Both the position numbers and the translations under genes were made by a program. Below the pieces are notes generated by a model. It was not told where the DNA came from, made no database searches, and saw only the letters and a program-made list of their open reading frames with translations. From positions 4,836,001 through 4,900,000 of the forward strand of contig NC_079516.1 in assembly GCF_000801105.2 (NCBI RefSeq): DNA of 64,000 nt. The letters run 5' to 3'. Origin of the DNA: Raphanus sativus (Eukaryota > Streptophyta > Magnoliopsida > Brassicales > Brassicaceae). The stretch's first letter is position 1. The number at the start of each line of letters is the position of its first letter. Of the stretch, positions 22,906 through 34,092 are shown in pieces.

Positions 22906-23692
22906 GTTATTAGAATTATATTGTTGTCAAATATGAAGCAAATGAGTTGAATATCTTCGTCAAAAAAAAGCAAATGCGTTGAATATGAATAGTTGATATT
23001 AGTGATCTAAAAGTAGTACATATTTCTTAATAAATTATGGTCGTGCATAATGATGTTTGACAATTCAGCTAAGATAACTCGTTATTGGTGCTAGCGGATT
23101 CAAATCCAGCGGCATGGGATGCCGTCCTAACCTTTTAACAGTGGCATCGAGGCCTTAAGTTTAGGCCATGTCATGCTTTACCAGAAAATTAGTATTAGTT
23201 TGAATTTCTTGTGAATAGTTGACAGTGACTTTGAGCTAACAAGTTTTTAATCATGCAGTGAATGTATCATTTGAAAAGAAAGTGAGTGCATAAATTATAG
23301 TACAGTTAATGCAATATGTATTTACCTCTCTCTTGCTTTAGTTAAGTTTGCAGTAATAATCTTGGATCATCCGCTTAATGACTGGAGAATGCGACACACG
23401 TCCCACGGGCCACGAGTTAGACTCGACGTGCTCAGAAAGTGATAATCTATTTTATTTTGCAAGCTTAAAAAGTTTAAGTCATCATCATTATTGTTACGCT
23501 AATATAAATAAATATCACGAGTCCCACGAGTGTTGATTCTCTTTATTTAAATGTTATACCTTGCTAAAAGAACAAAAATGTTTACCTTTCTTGAAAAATT
23601 AAGAAGATTTCGACATATATATATACACATCAAGATCAAGCATTAAGATAAGGTAAAATCTCCTTTAATCAGATCATGTGATATAATAAAGA
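22906..23692. other. Intergenic upstream of JAL35
   Basis: No gene. It contains a cluster of CACG/CGTG cores (23394 ACACGTCCCACGGGCCACGAG, 23517-23530 CACGAGTCCCACGAG) and a tRNA-like box B (GGATTTGAATCC on -, about 23100), which may be an old SINE remnant. Confidence 0.4.
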
Positions 23693-24572
23693 CTAGATCA
23701 TGACCCCCGCGCCTGCGCGGATTTATCTTTTGATTCACATATTTTATATACATTTGGTATATTATTTAAAATTTATAATATAAAAAAGTTAGAATGATCC
23801 GGAACCAAAAAAAGTCGATCCGGATAAAAAAAAATCAAATACCTACTTAGATCCAAATGTTGAGAACTTGAAGAACTCATACCTGAAATGAACAGATTTA
23901 TACCCGACCCAGTGAGCTAAATTTCAAACATAATATCTTTTGTTATATTTTTAATTCATTTTGTTGGGTTGGTGAGATTTACTATTTATTCGGAAGATTT
24001 TTGGCTAACTTAATGGTATATATTCGTAGGTTTCTTTTTTCTGAATAGGAAAAAAAAAGATTTGGGTCTTGATTAAATTTATCTTATTTAACAAATTGCT
24101 GTTATAAATAATTTTTATAAAAACTAATTTGTAACAGTAATGTCATTTTTGTTATAAATTAATATATCATGGTTTATAGGTTCAAAGTATAGAGTTAGTC
24201 GTTTTCATAGTATTGCTAATATTGATAGATGCAAGTTAATGAATACAGATAATATATTGTATTATTAGTAATATGTCGTAATATGTCGTATAGTATTATA
24301 TGTTAGTAGATGTATCATAAATAATCTATCTTATAGTATAATATGCTAGTAGATGTATCTAGATTATAGTAAAATATATGCAATATAAGGAAACATGTGT
24401 AGTGGATATAATAATAAGGTAAGAAGTAAAAAACTATGGTAATGGTTGATATTAATTATTTATAAAAAGGTATGTCTAATAATAAATAGATTAATATAAC
24501 ATTAAATACATAAATTCCAACTTTAAAATCTATCCAGAAAAAGTTATAATGTTTCTGTTTTAATAAGATAGA
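23693..24572 (-). mobile_element. Helitron I of a head-to-tail pair
   Basis: Read on -: start TCTATCTTATTAAAACAGAA at 24572, end with hairpin CCGCG-CAGG-CGCGG, a short link and CTAG (23696-23693) before a host T. 880 bases, no coding sequence. Its 5' TC directly abuts the CTAG of the next element. Confidence 0.85.
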
Positions 24573-25220
24573 CTAGATTTTGACCCGCGCTTTGGAAGCG
24601 CGGAATATTTTACGATAAAAATTTTCACTAATAACTTAACAAATATTTGGGTAATTTTTAAAGAGTGTGTATTTAAAATATTTTTGCATTTAAATCAGTG
24701 TTTTTAAATTCAACCCGATTGTGATTATACCCGTTAATTTCGGAGATCTGACAATTCAATTTTGGTTTTTAAAATATTCATATTAAAAAAATCACTAAAC
24801 CTCGAGACTAACCGATTGAACTGATGGATGATCGAAATGTAATCTAATTGGATTTAAATTGTAATAGTTTCATAATTTGTAATCTTATAATCCAAATTTT
24901 AAAGTTCATTATTTTGCAATTTATGAAATTATGATGTTTCTACAAAATTCTAAAGAGAAAATGATAGATATAAAATAACTAAGATTAATTATTGTATTAT
25001 CTAGAAACATTGATAGTAGTATAAAAATATATTGTTTGGAAACATTGATAATAGTACAAAGAAATAAGTATATTGTTTGGAAACATGGATAGTAATATAA
25101 AGAAAGTAACATTAGTGATTTAATGTAGGTTTAACTATAAAGTATAAAAGTGTATTTAATTTAAAAACTTATAAAATAAATGTTAGGTCCAACAGAATGT
25201 TTCTGTTTTAATAAGATAGA
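24573..25220 (-). mobile_element. Helitron II of a head-to-tail pair
   Basis: Read on -: start TCTATCTTATTAAAACAGAA at 25220 after a host A, end with the perfect hairpin CCGCGCTT-CCA-AAGCGCGG and CTAG at 24576-24573. 648 bases. It contains about three tandem copies of a unit around TATATTGTTTGGAAACAT (24990-25100). The 5' terminal 20 bases are identical to Helitron I and to the 42.9 kb element. Confidence 0.85.
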
Positions 25221-25880
25221 TTTAGATTACGGTTGATTAGGTAATTATTCCTTAATTTGTCTCCTAATTCTATTAAAATGACGTATTATTTACACTCCAT
25301 ACTAGAAATGGAATCAATTCAAATACATGTTCTACGTCAAAACATCATATTTGATTGAATAAGACAATACGCTTCCATATTCCAACGATCGCATGACCGT
25401 GCAGTTAAAGGAAGCTTCATACATATTAAATTAAAAAATTATTCAAATTGTTTAAATAATTAGACATCTCAATAATTGTAGTATACAAAATACGATTCTG
25501 AACAAAATAAAAACAATACAGACTACGATAAGGATTGCTTATCTCGCTGGATCGCTTCCAATGATGCGACTATACAAGTATCAAGTAAACAAATAAACAA
25601 AGCATGTGACAGCCAGCATGGTATAATTTACTGCAAAATAGAATAATTTACATTGAGTTTGTCGTGCCACCATCTTCATTACTCATGTTCTCGCTCTCTC
25701 AATAATTTACATAGAATATTTTTTTTTTAGTCAAAAAAAAATATTTTTCCTAATAAAACTTGATAAAAAATATTATAAAAACACGTAAACTTGGCAAAAA
25801 TCTGTTATGGAATACTCATTGAGACTCTGGTTTAGGTTTGTCCTAGTGACAGACAACAACAACAAATACATGTTCATGAT
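25221..25880. other. Intergenic, no gene seen
   Basis: AT-rich spacer without recognisable coding sequence or transposon ends. Confidence 0.5.
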
Positions 25881-26411
25881 CAGGGGCGGAGCTACATGGT
25901 CAGGAGGAGGTTCAGCTGATCCCGGTCAAATGTGAAAAGTTAAAATTTTAAAATTAGAAATGTGAATAACAGTTGCTCAGTTGGTCTAATTTAAAAAGAA
26001 CAGAAGTTAAACCATTCAGTTTCTTTTATTGATTTTCAAATGATTTCTTATATGTACTTTTCGGTAAAATTATATGTAATTTTTTGTGTTTATGTTCTCA
26101 TTGTTTTGGATCTTTTAAAATATTCATTTTAGAGAATTTATTTCTTTTGCCACATATTTTTTGCTTTTAGTTGTTTTGCAATTTATTTAGTTCATTTTCC
26201 ACTTTTGTTTTAAAGCTTTATTTAAAAATTAATTTTTAAATACCCTCATTTCTATACTTTTGTTTCAAATATATTTTCTCCTAAAAATGAAAACAGCTTA
26301 ATACACAAATAATTTAAATTAGATTAATAAATTATATTTTTACATAAATTTTAATTTAATTAATTTAAATTTATGACCCTTGTATAATTTTTTTTTCTGG
26401 CTCTGCCACTG
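25881..26411. mobile_element. hAT-like non-autonomous element
   Basis: Left end CAGGGGCGGAGCTA, right end TGGCTCTGCCACTG, an imperfect CAGNGGCRGAGCYA inverted repeat typical of plant hAT elements. The flanks TTCATGAT (left) and ATCATGAT (two bases past the right end) are a possible degraded 8-base target duplication. About 530 bases, AT-rich, no coding sequence. Confidence 0.55.
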
Positions 26412-26967
26412 TAATCATGATAATTTTTGTAAAAATGTTTTCATAAATGGTAGTAATATACGGCCTTCTTTCAGTAACATAACATTTGAGAAGAGAAACA
26501 AACACTAACCCCAAACGTGACAAAAAAATCTTATATCCATGATGGAAAGTTTTTTTTTTTAAGAAGGGAAAGTTTTTTTGGTAAAAGAAAGGAACATTAG
26601 AGCATCTCCAATGGTGTTACCACCATTGGAGTCCTTAGCAATACTAAATTATTATTTTTTAAAAAAAAAATTTTTTTTGAATAGTTAAGGACTCTAGTTA
26701 AAATTATATGTTCAATGGTGTTTTCCATTTTGAAGTTCTTAGTAATATGAGATACAATAGAGGTTTCCAATGTCTAGGAAGATTCATAATGCTATGATTT
26801 AAAACGAAGTACGACGGCAGCAAAATCCTAATATATTTCTATGGACATTTGGGTGGTGATGATTTTAGATACATATCTTCATCAGTGCCTGCGGTCAAAT
26901 AGAGAGTATCATAAAGATCAATCTCTACTGTTTTCCATAAGATTATCTATATGGGAAAATGGTTTAC

Positions 26968-27193
26968 CTTCAGATATATTGGATAGGTTGGTTCTTCCTG
27001 AAGCTTGACCACACTACTAGTTGCTGCTTCAATATCTTCCACTGCAACAAGAAATAGAACTCAGTACAACCCAAAGTTAACATCAAGACGTGCAATTAGG
27101 TACCGTGCTTATTAGTGGTTTTCTTACAGTTATCATCATTGCTGCATGATCGCTCTGAAGGAATGATATCTTCTTCATGCGGCACAGCGAAGC
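26968..27193 (-). pseudogene. Captured exon pair of unrecognised origin
   Basis: Two exons on -: 27193-27128 (acceptor TTTGCAG, reads [20 protein letters not shown]) and 27041-26968 (acceptor TTGCAG, reads [17 protein letters not shown] then TYPIYLK). Phases match across the intron (one base plus two). They lie downstream of the CAND1 piece in the same transposon. I do not recognise the donor gene. Confidence 0.45.
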
Positions 27194-27375
27194 CTGCAAA
27201 AGAGAAGGAAAGTCCAAGGGAAGCACTAGAACAGGGTGTGCACTTTTGGCCTTCCTTATGTGTGTGTTCCTTCTGTTGTTGCTCTGTTTGTTACTGCTGC
27301 CACTTTGGCTCGGTGATGACACAGAAAAACACAGATATAAGAAAAACAGAGCAATAACAAAATCTTTATCTTTAC

Positions 27376-27534
27376 CTATATCTAAAATCTTTATCGTTAC
27401 CAGTCATCTAAACATAACACAGAAAAACACAGATATAAGAAAGGTTTGTATAATCAATAACAAAATCGATCTTAGTTCAAAATATATGATGGAAAAACCT
27501 TTTCAATAATTCCAGAAACTTGCAAGTTCGCCAT
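27376..27534 (-). pseudogene. Captured CAND1-like fragment: exon 1 and the start of exon 2
   Basis: On -, ATG at 27534 gives exon 1 MANLQVSGIIEK ending at 27499 with a GT donor. After an intron, exon 2 begins at 27407 behind TTTAG and reads MTGNDKDFRY before a GT at 27375. From memory, Arabidopsis CAND1 (cullin-associated NEDD8-dissociated protein) starts MANLQMTGILEKMTGKDKDYRY, so order, frame and the exon break match. Everything after this point is missing, so no CAND1 activity is possible. An untranslated leader continues right to about 28020. Confidence 0.75.
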
Positions 27535-28151
27535 CTTTGCTAGACCTTATCGATTCACCCCTTCCAACTGCATCAAACAAGGGATCCTTCAGTCACAGCA
27601 AAGCAATGCAACTCAAACAAACTCTCGGTATAGTTCAATACGTCACAAACATAGTCATAAGAACAAAGGAGAAGCCCCGAACAAAGGACTGATTCTCTCC
27701 CTGTACCAAAACCTAATCGATTTCCCTAAGAAAACTTATGATCAATCGCAGATCACAATCAAGAAGTTCGGTTCAATCAATCCAAGTACCTTCACACCAA
27801 AACCCTAGGACTACGACTACGAATACCAAAAGAGTTAGCGCCAGACATCATCATCAGACTTCTCGATGTGGTGCTAAACATCAAAAGAGGAGGAAATCCT
27901 CACCTCACAAGACGAAATCGACGAAAGAGATAGCCCAACGGGAATGGAAGCAGAGAGGAGAAAGAGATCGCCAAACAAAACACAATAGTCTCCCACCCAA
28001 TGGCAACATGCCACCTCTATAAGGATTCGGTCCATATAATCCTTATTTAGAGACCAATCCTTAGTTAATTTAGTTTTTATATTATTATTTTATTTATAAT
28101 AATCTAGGTTTGTGTGCTAAGGATTTTCATCATCCCCCATTGTGGATGGTC

Positions 28152-28634
28152 TTAGTGGATTATTGACTTTTACAGCTAAATTAGTGAATCTGAAAAAGTC
28201 TGGTGGTAAATAGTTTATGGCTGTAAGTTTCGCCACTTACATTCGAGTGAAGTGAAAAAATAATATTTTTAGATGTTTTCGGTGGATTCCCCGACTTATC
28301 TCTGGTGAACGGTTACTAGGATGCTAATTGGGTTTCTTTGAAGATATCCGAATATCAAGATTAAAAAAGAAAATTTAGTGAGCCTGATGTTTTTAGACCA
28401 ATATGATGACTAATCCATTATTATACTCATTATACTAACACAAACGTACCCATTATTTTCTTTTGTTGGAACATCAACCAAAAGATTAATACTTGGTCCA
28501 CCACCAACAACCTTATATTTTCTAATCGAATACTCATTAGAATTTTGTTAGTCCAATCTTTAAATAATTAGGTAACAAAATAACTCAACCATAATTTTAC
28601 AAGCCAATGCTTGGGTTCAAGGCTATTAAGTGAT
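28152..28634. other. Intergenic, no gene seen
   Basis: Spacer between the Harbinger-like element and the jacalin fragment. No recognisable features. Confidence 0.45.
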
Positions 28635-28720
28635 TCCTTTTGGGCTGGAGGCTGGCACACCCTTTGGTACTCAAAGAGGAATGCAACAAGATCTTGATTG
28701 GCCTTGTATTTGTTACACTT
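28635..28720 (+). pseudogene. Jacalin-domain fragment
   Basis: Reads IPFGLEAGTPF, then after a frame change LKEECNKILIGL, matching the C-terminal jacalin segment [22 protein letters not shown] of neighbouring genes. The rest of the domain is gone. It is followed by sequence like a lectin 3' UTR to about 28860. Confidence 0.7.
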
Positions 28721-29065
28721 TGTGGTCTACATCTTGATGGTCTTTGTACTTTGAATTAGCTGATTTTACTCTTTCTGGTTTATGTTTGTTACCTCTTCAG
28801 TGATTTACGTCTCTTTTATGCTGCTATTTTGTCGTTTGATGGACTTGATATTCATTTTAGTAACGTAAGTTCGTTCCAATTATTACATTAGCACTCCAAA
28901 GAAACAGAAGGATTTACTAATATCAAAACAGAAAGCAACCTCTTTTATTTAGATAGCAAAGAAACAACATGCACATACATAAAGCTTGAGACAGATCAAA
29001 TACAACAATAGACAGTATACATCTCGACAAACTCACAAGATAATGGCGTATCAGATTAGTTCTGC

Positions 29066-29205
29066 ATCAGTTGGTTATGGGCGCCACTTTGGCTCAGAGT
29101 TTGTAAAGATAGTCACATGCTTGTCCGTCAATAGAACCAAACGATTTTGTAGTCTTTCTTCTCCAGCACGAATTCAGTTGAGTCCCTTTCCATTCGGGTC
29201 ATACA
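29066..29205 (-). pseudogene. Jacalin-domain fragment, opposite strand
   Basis: On -, one frame reads FVLEKKDYKIVWFY and, after a frameshift, GQACDYLYKL-stop-AKVAPITN-stop, aligning with the final exon of JAL genes ([30 protein letters not shown]). It has at least one frameshift and one internal stop. It faces the + fragment at 28635, tail to tail, echoing the JAL33/JAL35 arrangement. Confidence 0.65.
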
Positions 29206-29249
29206 TTCTCTTGTTACTTGTTAATTAGTCTTCCATTTAAGATAATCCT

Positions 29250-29762
29250 TTTTTTTTCTTTTGCTTTGTTAATAGATGGGCTTCGCAACACTTCAAATGC
29301 TAGGCCCAAATAAAAGCAACCCCACCAAAAGTAGCCAACGGAAACCTCCAGGCCCAGTTTAGTAAAGATGCGTGCTTCTTCTATACGGACCCCATATCAC
29401 ACGGCACCCTTACGAGCCAGATACGGAGAGAGGTACTAACTACGTATGCACATTCCACCTTTGAACCGGTTATAACCGGATTCGTATTTGCAGGAAACCA
29501 GTGGATGTTAAAGGACACTGCAGATTTCACCAGCAAGATTATTGCAAAAATATTTTCAAAAAAAAAAAAGATTATTTGAACAAAACGAGTGCGTGCACAC
29601 ACGCGCTTCTCTCCCAAATCGAACTCGAAGCACTCCGTAACCCTAAATTCTCGACATCAAATCGGCGGCCACCTCTGCAACTGTGGAGCTCCGTCGCCTG
29701 CTCAGGTACTTTTGAAGCCTCTACTACATCCATCTTGAAGATCCCCCCTCTGTTCTCAAGGA
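29250..29762 (+). promoter_or_regulatory. Possible promoter/leader before the LINE ORF1 relic
   Basis: Contains TAGGCCCAAA (about 29310), AGGCCCAG (29350) and GTAACCCTAAAT (29637), that is site II-like GGCCCA and telo-box-like motifs of Brassicaceae housekeeping promoters, ahead of an ATG at 29763. It is unclear whether this is a LINE 5' UTR or a captured host leader. Confidence 0.3.
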
Positions 29763-31790
29763 ATGGAATTTCCTTCAACCGGTTTGGCCGTTCTCCCTCA
29801 CTGTGACGGTGAAGCTCCTGATCCACCACCACCACCTTCCATTGCTCCTCCTCCTTCTGTGACTAAAACTCATGATTCTTCCTCTGCTGCTGTTCACGAC
29901 TCTTCCATCACTGCCGTCATAGAAGTCGCTGCGATTTCAAATGTCGCTGCTATCACACCTGTCGATGTTGTTGCTACTGTTGTTGACGTTGCTCCGCCAC
30001 CGGAAAGCTCCGATCTTGATGGTGATGAGCTTGACGAAGATGAAGAAAATACTTTTGTTCAGAGGCTGCAACCTCTTTGGGCGCGTGGTCGAAACCTCTT
30101 CACTTCACGCCTCCTCCAACCCCTCCGGAACCTGCAACTCCAAGGCTCGGAGTTTCAGAGGCTGTTAGACACCAGATAGCTTCGTTTTGGCCGACGATTG
30201 GTGAGACAATCGTTAATGGCTCCAAGTCTAAAAAAGGGCAGAAGTTGTTCCCTGCGCAAGCAAAGCCCCAACTGCCTGTAAACACAATTCCACCTCCGGC
30301 ACTTAAGGATGATGGAAGTCTTCGTTTCCCATGGGCCGCTCGTATGAACCAATCCTCTAGGAATCTCTTCCGTGCGACTGAACCAACTTATCGTCTAGAT
30401 GGCACGCCTCAAGTGACGATACCCTCCAAGGTACTTAGACTAGGACCAGAAAACAATGAAGAATACGTTGTTGGTCAGTTTCATAAATGCTCAAGTCCTC
30501 CGGGGGGTCTTATACACGCAGTATTGAATAGGTTATGGGGTCGGGAATGTAGGATCACTTGCAAAAAGTTAGGAGATTCATCTTTCTTGTTCCATATCCC
30601 TCATGAAAATACTCGTAAATGGGTTATTCAACGGGGCGTCTGGCACGTTGATGATTGTCTACTCTTTGTGGCACCTTGGACTCCTGTCAACTCCTTCAAG
30701 ACACCCGAGATCTCTACCTTACCAGTATGGGTAAATCTTAAAAACATTCCAGATTCTTGTTTCTCTAGGTTAGGCATCAGCCACATAGCATCGGGTTTAG
30801 GAGAACCAATGCTTACTCACAAGCCTCGTTTAGATCCAACAAATATGGGGGAAGCAAAAATATTAGTTGAGGTGGAGTTGGATAAACCGTTTCCAAAGTT
30901 CATTGCTCTTGATGACAAACAAGGTAATATCTACTTGGTAGAAGTTGAGTACACTTGGATCCCTAGTGTTTGTGAAAGGTGTGGTGCACTTGGTCATAAG
31001 GAGAAGAGGTGTATGTTACCACCTATGCCACATGATTCTGCTCCTGTTACAAAAGAGTCTCAGGTCACAAATGAAGATATCCCAATTGTGGACATTGTCC
31101 ATCTGACGCAAAACTCCTCCATAGCTCATGCCGAGCATGTAGAGCCAAACTCTCGTTCACTCACTGCCCATCAATCTTTTGAGACTTCCGAAAAGTCACT
31201 GGTCACTCTTCCCTCCGAGGATGCATCTGATAGTCATGTGAATGAGGTACACTCTTCCTCTTGCTCTCAGTTTGATAACACTTTACCCTTGTTAGCAGCA
31301 GAAGCTGCGCCAACTCAGTCACTTATTATGGAAGATATTCTATCACATCCTATCATTTTGGAAGACCATCGTGCTTCTGAAATTGAGCACCGAATTGATC
31401 TTCGTTCTCCTCTCACTCTTGATCACTCTCTATGGAGCCAGAAACTCCGCTCGCATATGGGAAAGGTACTGGTTTTGATGTAGTTGGAGACTCGTCTAGT
31501 TACACTGTCACTAGAGGAGGAAGAGCAATAAAACCAACACAAAAAATTCAAGAAATGGGATGGACGAATGTTAGTGGAAGAGGTAAATGAGGCCGTCGTG
31601 GCCGAGGAAACCAAATTCACTAGTTAATGTCTTCCTCATCTTGTTTTCTAAGATTCATGGTGAATCTTTATTTAAGGTTTTTAAACCCTCTTGTTTGTAG
31701 CAAACTTTATCAGATTTATAAGTGAAAACTCATACATGTTATTTCTTGCATTTTAATTTGAAAGCCCTTTTGCGGAAAAAAAAAAAAATC
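29763..31790 (+). pseudogene. Decayed LINE ORF1 (DUF4283 plus CCHC zinc knuckle) with poly(A) tail
   Basis: ATG at 29763 opens a proline/alanine/aspartate-rich start; near 30078 the frame changes and continues to 31483 with the DUF4283 region (about 30420-30900, VVGQFHKCSS and WVIQRGVWHVDDC) and a zinc knuckle CERCGALGHKEKRC (CX2CX4HX4C, about 30968). Near 31435 a second shift restores a frame reading TPLAYGKGTGFDVVGD and a GRG tail, stopping near 31590. An A-tract at 31776-31788 closes the copy. No ORF2 follows. It resembles ORF1 of the intact LINE at 47.4 kb but is clearly diverged. Confidence 0.75.
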
Positions 31791-32371
31791 TTTAGGAGCA
31801 GGTAAACAAAAAGAAAGACGGACAAAACACTTCAACTTCAGAATTGTTTTTCCTTTTAATAACAAACGTTGATTTTTTGGTAAGCCTTATAAAATATCAT
31901 TATTGACGAACGAAGAAATACGAAAATTTGCTTGTCTTGATAAAAGAAAAAGAAATACGAAAAATAAAAGTTGGAGATATGGCATAAAGATGAATGAAAC
32001 GTTTACCAACTGTGTACTCTGTTTTTGTAACAGCTTAGGTTTTTAGTTTCTTTCTTGTTGGAGGATGCTGAGAAACTTATAAAGAGACATGAAGATAGAT
32101 TGAGTATTGTATCACACACTGTTTTGTCAGTCTCAAATTATGAGCTCTTAATGGTACTTTAGTCCATGAATTGGCTACTTTAGTCCATAACAATTCATGA
32201 TGCTCTGCTCCAAGTAAATGCTTTAATATACAAGCCAGGCCTTAAATATTGTGATTTGATCGCTAACAACAAGAAGGAAAATAGTCTGATGTGATCCAAA
32301 AGAAACCCAATGAGACAAAGTTCCCTCATGCTTTTTGAAATGTACAAGCATAGTATTCATCTAGAGTCTAA
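31791..32371. other. Intergenic, no gene seen
   Basis: Spacer after the LINE relic. No coding or repeat structure recognised. Confidence 0.45.
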
Positions 32372-33321
32372 GGGGTTGTTATTGGATTATCTATTTATCA
32401 AGAGTTATATAGATTTAGATTTTCTAATAATTCTAGTGTTATTCAATTATGATTTTTTAAAACTATATCAAAGTCTGATGTTATTGGTTTATGAATTTTT
32501 AAGAAGTTGTTAAAAGTTTATAGAAATCTGGAGTTATTAGATTTGTTATTTTACAAAATCAACTAAAATTTTGTGTTATTCATAAAAAACGAAAGTAACT
32601 GATTTTTTCATGACTTAAAAGTCTGTTGTTATTCGTTTATTGATTCTATATATTTTTCTTCACAAAATTTGTTTACCAAAGTATTGCACATTGATGATGT
32701 ATTTTCATATACTTTTTTATAATTTAAACAAATTTAAATTAATATCATTTTAAAACAAACTCTGTAAATTTTGGTTGCAACACGTCTTCATGCCACTGTA
32801 AAGACTGTAACACGTTAACATTTTCATTCACTTACCTCCAATGTAAAATGCCAACTAAAAATACAAATTTGCTCAAAAAAAACTAAAAATACAAACCTAT
32901 AGAATAGTTCCTGATGAAAAATTTAGAGAGTAGTTAATGAAATTCATAGGAAAGTCAATGATCTGGGAAGTGAACACAGAGGTTTGATCAAAAACAAACC
33001 AAAAAAAAAATTAAAAATTTGCAAGCTACGAAGATAGGAAATGAACTTTTGCGCAAATAGAAGAAGGAATAGGAAGAACAGGAAATATAATACAAAGGGG
33101 CAAAATGAAGAGGATAATAACAAACACAACAAACACAAATATTTAAAGATACTCTGCATAAGTTTATAATTATCTCGGATAAAGAATCTAACGATTTTAT
33201 AAAACTCTTCAGCAAAATTATAAGAAAATATAAAATCATTGTAACTCTTTTAAAATTCAGAAAATAATTAATTTTAAAAAATCATCAAAACTTTTTTAAA
33301 ATCACAAACCAATAACAGCCC
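32372..33321. mobile_element. Harbinger-like MITE, 950 bases
   Basis: Terminal inverted repeats GGGGTTGTTATTGG (left) and complement GGGCTGTTATTGG (right), flanked by TAA on both sides (32369-32371, 33322-33324). The AT-rich interior is partly palindromic at large scale. No coding capacity. Confidence 0.7.
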
Positions 33322-34092
33322 TAAACTTTAATTAAGGTTAAAAACCTTAATTAAAAGGCTATTATGGAATCTTTTTGGCAGATTACGAGGTTAATCTAGC
33401 TCTTATCTTTTTCTTTGACATGGTAAAAAGAGCTTATCAAAAGCCGTTGAAATAAATTTTATTTTATTGTTGGGTTTCAGAAGAACGAATATGATGACGT
33501 AAACACGTATCGGCCTCCGCCAATCATATTCCCTGGTGGGTTTAATAATGATTAGATGTAGAAACATAACAAAAGAATTTGAAAATTTCGTAGTAATGAT
33601 AACGTCATATCGTACTTGCCTGATGCTACATGGATTCGCAATTTTATTGCAAATTTCAACCTCATTTCGTCATCATAGGTAGTAGTTATTAGTATCTTCT
33701 CGATTACACACATATTTGAATTTCAAAATCTCCAAAACATTTACCCGAGTTCAGTTAATCTATTAATCTATTTATATGATATAACCTTAACATAATACTC
33801 TTGTACATAATCTTTTGAATCAGCTTCTTATTTTCTGATGTATATAATAAGTTCTTTATTATCATTATATAAAACACATTTCAGTATGAAGTGTAGTAAG
33901 TAGTCTAGTATACTAGTGAATAACTAGAAACAAATTTAACATTTTCTTTTCCAAAGCAAAACTTTACAAAAATAAGAGCCCGAAGAAAAGGGAGAAAATG
34001 AAAGATCAAAAGATAATAAGAAAATAAAAGAAGTCCTTGATGAAAGTCAAAAGCAACGACCATCTTTTCTCAAGGACGAGAAACGCTTATTT
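33322..34092. other. IQD26 3' flank, no gene seen
   Basis: Intergenic DNA. The part from about 33950 is likely IQD26 3' UTR on -. Confidence 0.45.

Larger units (their letters stand above)
26600..28151. mobile_element. PIF/Harbinger-like Pack-type element with captured host exons
   Basis: Left end GAGCATCTCCAATGG (26600), right end complement GACCATCCACAATGG (28151), flanked by TTA on both sides (26597-26599, 28152-28154), the Harbinger target. The inside holds spliced-gene fragments on -: a CAND1-like leader and first exons (27376-27534 plus upstream leader) and two phase-compatible exons of another gene (27193-27128 and 27041-26968). No transposase is seen, so this is a non-autonomous Pack-type element. 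Confidence 0.65.

Noticed and set aside
23085..23180. Second SINE or tRNA-like gene with GGATTTGAATCC
   Set aside because: Only a box B-like match is clear; no box A at the right distance, no A-tail and no target duplication were found.
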